The notes under the pieces are model-generated. The model was not told the DNA's origin. It did not search any database and was given only the letters and a program-made list of their open reading frames with translations. Of a DNA stretch of 64,000 nt, positions 1 to 7,226 are shown one piece after another. Position 1 is the first letter of the stretch; each line of letters begins with the position of its first letter. The DNA comes from a virus: positions 1 to 64,000 of the IMG/VR virus record IMGVR_UViG_3300031227_009907; one strand, written 5' to 3'. A program made the position numbers and the translations under genes.

Positions 1-1
1 A

Positions 2-1378
2 TGGGGAATTACCGGTTTACAAGGAAAAACAGGGCTATATAAACCTGGGGATACCGGTATTCAGGGAATTACAGGATTAAGCTATCAAGGGGTTACCGGC
101 CTTTGGGGGCGAACAGGAATTGATGGATTAAAGGGAGATACGGGTATCCAAGGTTTTACGGGAATCCAAGGGATTCAAGGGCATACAGGGGTACGAGGGG
201 TTACGGGTGTTGGTGCTCAAGGGACAACAGGATTCCAAGGAAAAACAGGAGTTCAAGGTCGAACCGGTATTCAAGGAGTAACAGGGTTACGAGGATATAC
301 AGGGATAACAGGGGAAGGCGTAACGGGACTTCAGGGGGTGACAGGTCTTCAAGGTGAAACGGGCATCCAAGGTCTTACAGGAATAAAGGGTACTACCGGG
401 ATAATGGGGGAAACCGGAATTCAAGGGGTTACTGGTCCTACCGGAGGAGACCAAGGGGTAACTGGTTTACGAGGATATACGGGCGCTTCGGGAGGGCCTC
501 CTGGTGGAACTGGGGTTAAAGGGGTTACAGGGATACAAGGAGTTACTGGTGTTCAAGGAGATACCGGTATCCAGGGGGTTACTGGAATCAAAGGTGCAAC
601 CGGACTTCAAGGGACTCAAGGGGTTACTGGTTTATGGGGCGTTACCGGACTGTGGGGCGTGACCGGAATCTCTGGAGGTGTCCAAGGAAATACCGGAATT
701 CAAGGAGATACCGGAATACAAGGGGTAACAGGAATTCAGGGTATAACAGGGATGGGAATAACTGGGTTAAGAGGAATAACCGGCGTAAGAGGCCCCACGG
801 GGCTAAGTGGAGGGCAGCAAGGAGTAACGGGATTATGGGGAGTAACAGGATTATATGGAGGGCCTGACGGTAAAACAGGAATCCAAGGTGTAACGGGAAT
901 CCGAGGGATTACTGGTCTTCGAGGGATTACTGGTCTTCGAGGGATTGAAGGACGAACAGGGATTAAGGGATGGACGGGAATACAGGGGGTAACCGGCCTT
1001 GATCTTGCTCAAGGGATGCCTGAAACACTTGTTTTTATTATAGATGGTGGGGGAGCGGAAATTACTACCGGGATTAAGGGAGATATTGTAGTTGATTTTA
1101 GGTGTCAACTTCAAGCCGTTATTCTCCTTGCAGATCAGACCGGAGATATTGTAATTGATATCTGGGGACGTTCTTATGATTTTTATCCCGCTATTGATGC
1201 CAATACCATGACTGCATCAAATCCCCCTACTATTTCATCTGATGATAGTAGCCGAGATATAACGCTTTCGGGTTGGACTACTACTATAAATGATGTGCCT
1301 TTTACTTTACGCTTCAATGTTGATTCTTGTTCTACTATTACTCGTTGCACTGTAGCCCTTAGACTTTTGAGGTTATAA
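2..1378 (+). CDS. Collagen-like phage fibre protein (5' end outside window)
   Basis: The frame is open from the left edge, so the first ATG visible in it (338) is not the start. Roughly the first 334 visible residues are uninterrupted Gly-X-Y repeats in hexads such as GIQGVT and GLRGIT, with Thr in about every second Y position and almost no Pro. The last 125 residues leave the repeat and look globular and beta-rich (LLADQTGDIVIDIW, GWTTTINDVPFTLRFNVDS), a C-terminal cap I know from phage fibre proteins with collagen-like stalks. The likely role is a trimeric virion fibre or host-binding appendage. The repetitive DNA makes length variation by slippage or recombination likely. Confidence 0.85.
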   Translation, partial: WGITGLQGKTGLYKPGDTGIQGITGLSYQGVTGLWGRTGIDGLKGDTGIQGFTGIQGIQGHTGVRGVTGVGAQGTTGFQGKTGVQGRTGIQGVTGLRGYTGITGEGVTGLQGVTGLQGETGIQGLTGIKGTTGIMGETGIQGVTGPTGGDQGVTGLRGYTGASGGPPGGTGVKGVTGIQGVTGVQGDTGIQGVTGIKGATGLQGTQGVTGLWGVTGLWGVTGISGGVQGNTGIQGDTGIQGVTGIQGITGMGITGLRGITGVRGPTGLSGGQQGVTGLWGVTGLYGGPDGKTGIQGVTGIRGITGLRGITGLRGIEGRTGIKGWTGIQGVTGLDLAQGMPETLVFIIDGGGAEITTGIKGDIVVDFRCQLQAVILLADQTGDIVIDIWGRSYDFYPAIDANTMTASNPPTISSDDSSRDITLSGWTTTINDVPFTLRFNVDSCSTITRCTVALRLLRL

Positions 1379-1382
1379 ATAA

Positions 1383-1877
1383 ATGTCTACACTTTATATG
1401 GACCCAAACGGAGATAATTCTATTGAGTGGGATAATTCTACAGAACTTACCCACTGGGAAGCAATTAGTCAATTGGTGCGACAACCTGTCGAGCCTAATT
1501 TATTTAATTACATAGATGATACTCCCCCTCCTACCTCTCATAGTGATATATTTGATTTAACCAATGTTGCATTTTCTGGGACAACTTCCTCGCTAGCTAT
1601 TTGGGTTTTTGGTGAATGTCCAGTTCAGGATATTTCTGTTGACCTTTATATTGATGGATCATGGCAAGGGGTCGGTATAATTATAGCAGGAGCTGCGGGT
1701 AGGCCTCGATGGAATAGTGTAAACTATCCTGGCCTTTGGAGTCCAGAACAGTGTAATGCTTCTTTAATGAAAATTATAAGTGTGGGGGGTGGGGCTGTAG
1801 GGTTAGCTACGGGTTGGGCAGGATATGTAGAAATTACTTTTGATCCTGCGCCTCGATCTTTTTCATGGATTACATAA
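1383..1877 (+). CDS. Hypothetical protein, probable fibre companion
   Basis: A 164-residue protein starting 4 nt after the fibre stop. It is rich in Ser, Thr, Gly and aromatic residues and looks like a beta-sandwich (SSLAIWVFGECPVQDISVDL, TGWAGYVEITFDPAPRSF). No signal peptide, membrane segment or catalytic motif is visible. Its position directly behind the collagen-like gene suggests a structural or fibre-associated protein, but this is inference from context only. Confidence 0.6.
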   Translation: MSTLYMDPNGDNSIEWDNSTELTHWEAISQLVRQPVEPNLFNYIDDTPPPTSHSDIFDLTNVAFSGTTSSLAIWVFGECPVQDISVDLYIDGSWQGVGIIIAGAAGRPRWNSVNYPGLWSPEQCNASLMKIISVGGGAVGLATGWAGYVEITFDPAPRSFSWIT

Positions 1878-1956
1878 GTCAAAATATAAAATAATGAGCG
1901 AATAGGGAGCGAAGTGGCTTTAGTTCTGTGACAAAAGGTTGAATGGGAGAGATAGA

Positions 1957-2760
1957 ATGCGGGAGAGAGCATCTGTTTCACTGTGCATGATTGTAAAAGA
2001 CGAAGAACATTGCATTTGTAGGGTATTAACTTCAGTCCTTGATAACCTTAAATCTCTACGTGAGATAATTTTAGTTGATACGGGCAGTTCAGATAAAACA
2101 ATAGAAAAGGCGCAAGAATGCCTTTCGTTGGCTAACCGGGATGATGTCACTCTGAAGTCCCACCTAAAACCCTTCAGAAACGACTTCGCCCTCTCTCGAA
2201 ACGAGTCATTCCGGTTAGCTACTTCTGACTGGGTAATATGGCTAGACGCAGACGATGAAGCCTCCATAGAGTTTTGTCAACAAATAGACGACTCTATTAA
2301 TAACGCTCTCCCTTATGTGCGGGAAAATGCTGCATTCACTTGTGGTATTTTCCCGTACTATTATCTATTAGACAGTAATGATAATCCAGTAGTCGTTGTT
2401 CCTAGGGAAAGACTCCTTAAGAGAGAAAGTCTACAATTTCCTGTGTGGAGGGGGAAGGTCCACGAATGTATAGATATAAACATATATAAAACCAAAGAAT
2501 TTACTGGCCCTATTCTCCATAGAAGAACATTTAAAGACATGGAAAAAGATGCTAATAGAAATCTTAAAATAATGGGGGATATGATTCAGGGGGGTAGTAT
2601 TGAAATAGAGGGGTATCGTTTTTGGATGTATTATGGATTTGAACTATTTCATAGTGGACAAAAGAAATTGGCAATATCCGCACTAAAAGAAAGCCTGAGA
2701 AGAAATCCATCTAATCAAGAAATTGCTATTATCTGTGAAATGATATGTCAATGCCTCTAA
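1957..2760 (+). CDS. Family 2 glycosyltransferase (GT-A fold), possibly 5' half of a split gene
   Basis: A protein of 267 residues from the ATG at 1957, preceded by GGGAGAGA; an in-frame TTG at 1939 is less likely. It shows the GT2 N-terminus (CMIVKDEE, then ILVDTGSSDKT) and the metal-binding acidic motif WVIWLDADDEAS. GT2 enzymes transfer a sugar from a nucleotide-sugar to an acceptor. After the catalytic domain the C-terminus becomes TPR-like (SGQKKLAISALKESLRRNPS) and stops abruptly. The next gene starts with another TPR-like segment after 190 nt of AT-rich repeats, so the two may once have been one gene. Confidence 0.85.
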   Translation: MRERASVSLCMIVKDEEHCICRVLTSVLDNLKSLREIILVDTGSSDKTIEKAQECLSLANRDDVTLKSHLKPFRNDFALSRNESFRLATSDWVIWLDADDEASIEFCQQIDDSINNALPYVRENAAFTCGIFPYYYLLDSNDNPVVVVPRERLLKRESLQFPVWRGKVHECIDINIYKTKEFTGPILHRRTFKDMEKDANRNLKIMGDMIQGGSIEIEGYRFWMYYGFELFHSGQKKLAISALKESLRRNPSNQEIAIICEMICQCL

Positions 2761-2798
2761 AAGCAAACATAAATAGATATAAGGGAAACTCCAAATGT

Positions 2799-2940
2799 AC
2801 AGTACTGGTACACTAAGAGTACTAAGAGTCTTAAGAGTACTAGAGTTAATAAGTACTAGAGATATAAGTATATATAGATATAAAGATATAGTAGTTATAA
2901 GTAATTATTAGACAGTGCCTTAAGATAGTGCTTTAAGTAG
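2799..2940. repeat. AT-rich low-complexity spacer with AAGAGTACT-type repeats
   Basis: The spacer is built from overlapping variants of CTAAGAGTACT, AGAGTCTTAAGAGTACTAGAG and ATATAAGTATATAGATATAAAG. It has no open frame or strong promoter. The AGAGTCTTA(A)GAG core is close to the leader repeated before genes at 20.06-21.78 kb. It separates two TPR-containing gene pieces. Confidence 0.7.
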
Positions 2941-2950
2941 GACATAAATA

Positions 2951-4255
2951 ATGGGTATTGATTTTTCTTATCTTAGCTATGTTTTTAAAGGAATAGAGGC
3001 AGACCCTAACTATGCTCCTTTGTATTGCTTAGGAGGAGATTATTATAAAAGTAGAAATATTTCTCTTAGTGTTTGGTTTTATGAAAGGGCTATACAATGT
3101 GATATTAATAAAAGCATTTCTGTATTTAAACAACCTGTCTATTGGAATGAATTACCTAAGAATAAATTAATGCTTTTGTACGAAGAAACCGGGGACATTG
3201 AGAAATCAAGGGACTATGCAAGAGAGTTGGGTGATAATTTTGCGGATATGATTTTAACGGCAAGAATACGGTCAGAGAATTTTAATAAATATCCACAACC
3301 TATACGGCTTAATCTTGGTAGTGATGGCCAAAAGAAAGTAGGATTTATTGCTTGTGATATTTGCCATAGAGATGCGGATATGCACTTTGACATGAAAGAA
3401 ATACCTTTCCCTGATAGGTCCGTAGATACAATATATACAGAACATGCTATTGAACATTTAGATTTTAGAGGAGTAATGCAGTTTTTAGAAGAAGTAGGTA
3501 GAGTCCTAAAAATAGGGGGGATGTTGACCATTAAAGCTCCTTGCCTATTGGATTGTTGTAGAAAGTATGTGGAGGCTGTTGAACGGAATGATCTTTCCGA
3601 TCAAATATGGTATAAGAAAACTATTTATGGAAATCAAGATGAGGGGGAAAGAGAACATAAGGGGTTCCAATATCATTTATCTGGATGGGGACAGGTTGGA
3701 CTAAAAAACTTTCTTTCATATTTGAATATCACTAAAAGTGTGGAGTATGACGGATTTAGGACTCCTTCGTTGGCCATAGAAGGCTATAGGGCGCTCATGT
3801 GCTTTGTACAGTGCCCTGTGGATCGTTTTGATGATGCCTCCACGAGGATTAGACGCTTGGGGCTACGAGAAGCCGTCAGAAGGAAGAATCTTCAAGAAAA
3901 AATAAAGGTTGAGTTCTTTTTAGATGTAGAGGAATTAAGAAGTTCTTACCTTAGTGTTGCCGGGGGATGGAGCCCTATTCCTGACATAATTGTTTTTACT
4001 GGGTTTTCAGAAGAAGAAAGGAATTGTGCAAGAGACTATAATGCAAGAGGTGTAATTACTATTTTCGACCATTGTGAAGATTGGCCTATGGAAGGGTTAT
4101 TTGAGATGATGAAAATAGTGAAATTAATTTCATGTTGTTCTTTAGCGTTAAGAGATAAGGTGGGGATAGTAGGGGGATTGAAGGATAAGGTCGTATATGT
4201 TCCTGATTTACCAGATGTTTTATTAATGGGGAATAACCGTGGAAATGAAGCTTGA
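2951..4255 (+). CDS. TPR / SAM-dependent methyltransferase / GT-B N-terminal half fusion
   Basis: A 434-residue protein with three parts. Residues 1-100 are TPR-like (IEADPNYAPLYCLGGDYY, LSVWFYERAIQ). Residues about 115-275 form a class I methyltransferase with RLNLGSDG as the SAM-binding motif, IPFPDRSVDTIYTEHAIEHL and VGRVLKIGGMLTIKAP. Residues about 340-434 (IPDIIVFTGFSEEE, ADxI-type strand near KIVKLISCCSLALRDKVG, KVVYVPDLPDV) resemble the N-terminal Rossmann half of a GT-B glycosyltransferase and end where the second half should begin. That second half appears to be the gene at 6531-7226. The fusion and the truncation are inferences. Confidence 0.75.
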   Translation: MGIDFSYLSYVFKGIEADPNYAPLYCLGGDYYKSRNISLSVWFYERAIQCDINKSISVFKQPVYWNELPKNKLMLLYEETGDIEKSRDYARELGDNFADMILTARIRSENFNKYPQPIRLNLGSDGQKKVGFIACDICHRDADMHFDMKEIPFPDRSVDTIYTEHAIEHLDFRGVMQFLEEVGRVLKIGGMLTIKAPCLLDCCRKYVEAVERNDLSDQIWYKKTIYGNQDEGEREHKGFQYHLSGWGQVGLKNFLSYLNITKSVEYDGFRTPSLAIEGYRALMCFVQCPVDRFDDASTRIRRLGLREAVRRKNLQEKIKVEFFLDVEELRSSYLSVAGGWSPIPDIIVFTGFSEEERNCARDYNARGVITIFDHCEDWPMEGLFEMMKIVKLISCCSLALRDKVGIVGGLKDKVVYVPDLPDVLLMGNNRGNEA

Positions 4256-4775
4256 TTTAGGGTGTGGTCCAGCTAAAGAGGAAGGATATATCGGGATAGA
4301 TATTATCCCCTTTAACCGCGTAGATTGTGTGTGGGATTTAAATAATGGTATCCCATTTAATAATAATGTGTTTGATAGCGTAAAGGCTTATGATGCAATT
4401 GAGCATGTTAGAGATGGAATAAATTTAATGCGGGAAATTTGGAGAGTATTAAAAGGAGGGGGGGTATTTGATTGCCATGTTCCTTCGACTGATGGAAGGG
4501 GGGCCTTTCAAGATTTAACTCACGTTTCATATTGGAATGAGAATTCTTTTTGGTATTATTGGGCAAATGCTCAAGAGTGGCCAGATTATGGCCGTAGAGA
4601 GTGTTTGTTTGAAGCAATTGAATTGTATACAACTCCTATGAGTCAAGACGGCGTATGTCATGTTATTTTTAAAGGGAAGGCTGTTAAGACAGGGGAATGG
4701 TTGGATACTTATAATGAGCGCACAAAAAATCAACCTTGGAAATTAGCTAAAATAGATTGTTTAAAGAAGAATTAA
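4239..4775 (+). CDS. Class I SAM-dependent methyltransferase
   Basis: A compact 178-residue methyltransferase. LDLGCGPAKEEGYIGIDI is the SAM-binding motif I plus motif II; AYDAIEHV and IWRVLKGGGVFDC are later Rossmann motifs. The GTG at 4239 is chosen because GGGG lies 7 nt upstream; the ATG at 4245 is an alternative. It overlaps the previous gene by 17 nt. The gene at 5800 is a close paralogue, sharing EGYIGIDIIPFN and the VPSTDGRGAFQD segment. The acceptor is unknown; the setting among glycosyltransferases suggests sugar or small-molecule methylation. Confidence 0.8.
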   Translation: MEMKLDLGCGPAKEEGYIGIDIIPFNRVDCVWDLNNGIPFNNNVFDSVKAYDAIEHVRDGINLMREIWRVLKGGGVFDCHVPSTDGRGAFQDLTHVSYWNENSFWYYWANAQEWPDYGRRECLFEAIELYTTPMSQDGVCHVIFKGKAVKTGEWLDTYNERTKNQPWKLAKIDCLKKN

Positions 4776-4796
4776 AGCAGTAATTTGTTGTTCTGA

Positions 4797-5351
4797 TTGG
4801 GAAGTAAAGTGCATCAATCTAGTTATACTTTAATGCAACAACTAGTTTTTAAATATTTGGACAGTAGGAGTAAATTATATATTCTTGATGTGGGGAGCGG
4901 AGATGTTAATGGAACATATAAAGATATTTTTTCTTGCGTCACTGTGTGGAATTATGTGGGATTAGATTTAGAACCATTAGATAATGTTGATGTTGTCGCT
5001 ACAGATTTTTTTAAATGGCCCTTTGAGGATAATACGTTTAATATAGTGGTTTCCGGGCAATGTTTAGAACATGTTCCGATGCCTTGGTTGTGGATTAAAG
5101 AAATTGTGCGTATCTTAAAACGTAATGGTATTTGCATTATTATTGCTCCTTGGTCTGTTGGTTTACATAGATTTCCTATGGATTGTTGGAGGATTATGCC
5201 GGATGGTATGTCTGTATTATTAGGGGAATGGGCTGGAATGGATGTAATTGAAGTTGGCATGAATCCGATTGGAAAAGAATTACCAATTGGGGATTGTTGG
5301 GGTGTCGCCATAAAGAAACTAATAGGTAGAAAAGATGAGAAAAGACAATAA
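4797..5351 (+). CDS. Class I SAM-dependent methyltransferase
   Basis: A 184-residue protein with ILDVGSGDVNGTY (motif I), YVGLDLEPLDNVDVVATD (acidic residue ending strand 2) and VVSGQCLEHVPMPWLWIKE followed by VRILKRNGICIIIAPWS. This is a Methyltransf_11-type layout. The start is uncertain: TTG at 4797 is the first possible codon after a stop, while GTG at 4809 has GGGA 6 nt upstream. It overlaps the following zinc-binding protein by 17 nt. It is distinct from the 4239/5800 pair. The substrate is unknown. Confidence 0.75.
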   Translation: MGSKVHQSSYTLMQQLVFKYLDSRSKLYILDVGSGDVNGTYKDIFSCVTVWNYVGLDLEPLDNVDVVATDFFKWPFEDNTFNIVVSGQCLEHVPMPWLWIKEIVRILKRNGICIIIAPWSVGLHRFPMDCWRIMPDGMSVLLGEWAGMDVIEVGMNPIGKELPIGDCWGVAIKKLIGRKDEKRQ

Positions 5352-5607
5352 AATTACTTGTAATCGTTGCGGAGAATGGATCAATCCTTTGCGTATGCAC
5401 TATGACATTAAGCCTCCTTATGGGACTATGCCAGGGAAAGATGGGGTTGAGCTTGTGGTAGGGACACATCGTTTTACTGACTGCATTGGGGCAGGAATTG
5501 GGGATCCAACCGTGGAATCTCGTAAGGTTCTTATGGACCTTTGTTCTAGGTGTTGGAATGATTTGCAGGAAATGATAGAAGCATTTGTTGATGATAAGGG
5601 GAATTAA
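5335..5607 (+). CDS. Small putative zinc-binding protein
   Basis: A 90-residue protein with two CxxC pairs, CNRCGEW near the N-terminus and LCSRCWNDL near residue 70, arranged like a split zinc ribbon. No other domain is visible. It overlaps the upstream methyltransferase. The function is not recognised. Confidence 0.6.
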   Translation: MRKDNKITCNRCGEWINPLRMHYDIKPPYGTMPGKDGVELVVGTHRFTDCIGAGIGDPTVESRKVLMDLCSRCWNDLQEMIEAFVDDKGN

Positions 5608-5608
5608 A

Positions 5609-5797
5609 ATGGAAAAGAATGTCGTTGTTAAATTTATCGCCCTTTTTGTTATATCATTTATGTTTATACTCCCTATATTCGCTTGTCACCTTGTTCAGTC
5701 ATTTAGTGATCCTGTAATAATGTTGATTGTGATTTACATTGTAGCTTACGTTTGTGGCGTTCTAAGCGCATTATTGTCTACCTATAAGTGGGGCTAA
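5609..5797 (+). CDS. Small membrane protein
   Basis: A 62-residue protein from the ATG at 5609, with AAGGGG about 7 nt upstream. Two hydrophobic helices (FIALFVISFMFILPIFACHL and VIMLIVIYIVAYVCGVLSAL) nearly fill the sequence. An upstream in-frame TTG lacks a ribosome site. The function is unknown. Confidence 0.55.
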   Translation: MEKNVVVKFIALFVISFMFILPIFACHLVQSFSDPVIMLIVIYIVAYVCGVLSALLSTYKWG

Positions 5798-5799
5798 AA

Positions 5800-6303
5800 G
5801 TGGATAAATGTCTTGATTTATGTTGTGGGCCTCAAAAACCTGAAGGTTATATCGGGATTGATATTATCCCGTTTAATTGTGTTGATACAGTTTGCGACAT
5901 TAATAATGGGATTCCTTTTGATGATGACACATTTAATAGGGTGAGAGCCCATGATGCCATCGAACATATCTGGGATGGAATGAAATTAATAAAGGAGATA
6001 TGGCGAGTTCTTAAAGATGGCGGCATTTTTGATTGCCTAGTCCCTTCGACTGACGGTAGGGGAGCCTTTCAAGATCAAACCCACGTTAGCTTTTGGAATG
6101 AGAATTCATTTGGATATTGGGTAACGGTTCATCCTTGGGCCGACTATTATAGGGGTAAATGCTTATTTAGCCGTTGTGAGCTTGAGACAACTCCTATGAG
6201 TGATGACAGGGTATGCCACGTTAAGTTTGTTGCAAGCGCAGTAAAGAATAGTGGGTGGATAAACACTATAAAAAATAGAATAAAATCTACGAGGAGATGG
6301 TGA
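5800..6303 (+). CDS. Class I SAM-dependent methyltransferase, paralogue of 4239 gene
   Basis: About 167 residues with LDLCCGPQKPEGYIGIDI, AHDAIEHI and IWRVLKDGGIFDC. It is co-linear with the gene at 4239 along its whole length, including VPSTDGRGAFQDQTHVSF, so the two come from a duplication. Motif I reads DLCCG rather than DLGCG, which may weaken SAM binding. The GTG at 5800 follows GGGG by 6 nt; the GTG at 5788 is an alternative that overlaps the membrane gene. Confidence 0.75.
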   Translation: MDKCLDLCCGPQKPEGYIGIDIIPFNCVDTVCDINNGIPFDDDTFNRVRAHDAIEHIWDGMKLIKEIWRVLKDGGIFDCLVPSTDGRGAFQDQTHVSFWNENSFGYWVTVHPWADYYRGKCLFSRCELETTPMSDDRVCHVKFVASAVKNSGWINTIKNRIKSTRRW

Positions 6304-6306
6304 GGC

Positions 6307-6534
6307 ATGGATAAAGACATAAACGAGGAAGAAGCCATAAGTAGGGCTATTAAGAAATATGGTCTTAAGCCGTGTCCGTGGTGTGGACAAAAGCCAGAGG
6401 TTTATTGTTTTGATTTTGTTTTGGAGTTTCATGTTTCATGTGAAAACAAGAAATGTTCTTATGGCCCTTACTCGTATAAGACCTTTAAAACCGTAGGGGG
6501 CGCGGTTCGTGCTTGGAATAGGAGAAAGAAATGA
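6307..6534 (+). CDS. Lar-like restriction alleviation protein
   Basis: A 75-residue protein with the Lar layout: LKPCPWCGQKPEVY at the start of the domain, a second cysteine pair (SCENKKCSYG) and the closing AVRAWNRRK. Lar (Rac prophage) modulates type I restriction-modification to protect unmodified DNA. Many phages carry Lar-like zinc-ribbon proteins of this length, so the name denotes the family, not demonstrated activity. The RBS GGAGATGGTGAGGC precedes the ATG. Confidence 0.7.
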   Translation: MDKDINEEEAISRAIKKYGLKPCPWCGQKPEVYCFDFVLEFHVSCENKKCSYGPYSYKTFKTVGGAVRAWNRRKK

Positions 6535-7226
6535 AAGAAGGCGTTGCTGTAGAGAAGTATGAAGATTTTGTGAAATTAAGGAATGAGTATAGTAATGATT
6601 TATTCTTTGTCTGGCTTGGATATGGAGGAAACCGGTGGAAGCCCGAAGAAATGATCCCTACTGTTTTTGAAAAAATTCCATTTCCTAATTGGAAGCTGGT
6701 TTTAATAAGTGAGTGGGACCCAGGCGAACTTCATCCAAACTGTATCTTTGTAAAGTTTAATTTGAAAGATTCTCCAAAAATATATAAGCTGTGTGATATA
6801 GCCTTAGCTGCCCAGAGAGAAGACATGCAGCCATGTAAAAGCGGTATAAAGGTGTTGACAGCATGGCTAGCTGGGTTGCCAGTCATTGCGTCTCCGTTGC
6901 CAGAGTATGTATCAATCATTTCACATAAGTTAAATGGGTGGATAGCAAAGACTCCCGAAGAGTGGATTGAGGCAATTTCTTATCTACGTGCTTCAGAACA
7001 TAGAGATGAGATGCGAGATAGAGCTTATCAGCAATTAGCTATATATAATGATGATTATTCATTGGCGCTTTTTAAGTCAGCCATTAATAGTAGCGATAAA
7101 CGCATATTCACAGAAGAATGGCTTAAAAGTTTTTATGAGGTTGAATCTTGTAATACATGTGATGGTAGTAGACTTGATTTGTGCGGGAGAGACAAATGTA
7201 AGGATAATGGAGAAGAAAATGGTTGA
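6531..7226 (+). CDS. GT-B glycosyltransferase, C-terminal half only
   Basis: A 231-residue protein lacking an N-terminal Rossmann domain. FVWLGYGGNRW opens the donor-binding half. CDIALAAQREDMQPCKSGIKVLTAWLAGLPVIASPLPEY is the nucleotide-sugar site typical of GT4-like enzymes. The C-terminal cysteine-rich tail (CNTCDGSRLDLCGRDKC) is an addition. The missing half resembles the end of the protein at 2951-4255, separated by about 2.3 kb of small genes and methyltransferases. If translated alone it is probably inactive unless it assembles with the other half. Confidence 0.7.
   Translation: MKEGVAVEKYEDFVKLRNEYSNDLFFVWLGYGGNRWKPEEMIPTVFEKIPFPNWKLVLISEWDPGELHPNCIFVKFNLKDSPKIYKLCDIALAAQREDMQPCKSGIKVLTAWLAGLPVIASPLPEYVSIISHKLNGWIAKTPEEWIEAISYLRASEHRDEMRDRAYQQLAIYNDDYSLALFKSAINSSDKRIFTEEWLKSFYEVESCNTCDGSRLDLCGRDKCKDNGEENG

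Noticed and set aside
1-1005. CRISPR-like repeat array
   Set aside because: The repeats are short, continuous, in frame and coding for Gly-X-Y triplets; no spacers.
338-1378. Start of the collagen-like gene at the ATG at 338
   Set aside because: The same frame is open from base 2 with identical repeats, so the gene begins outside the window.
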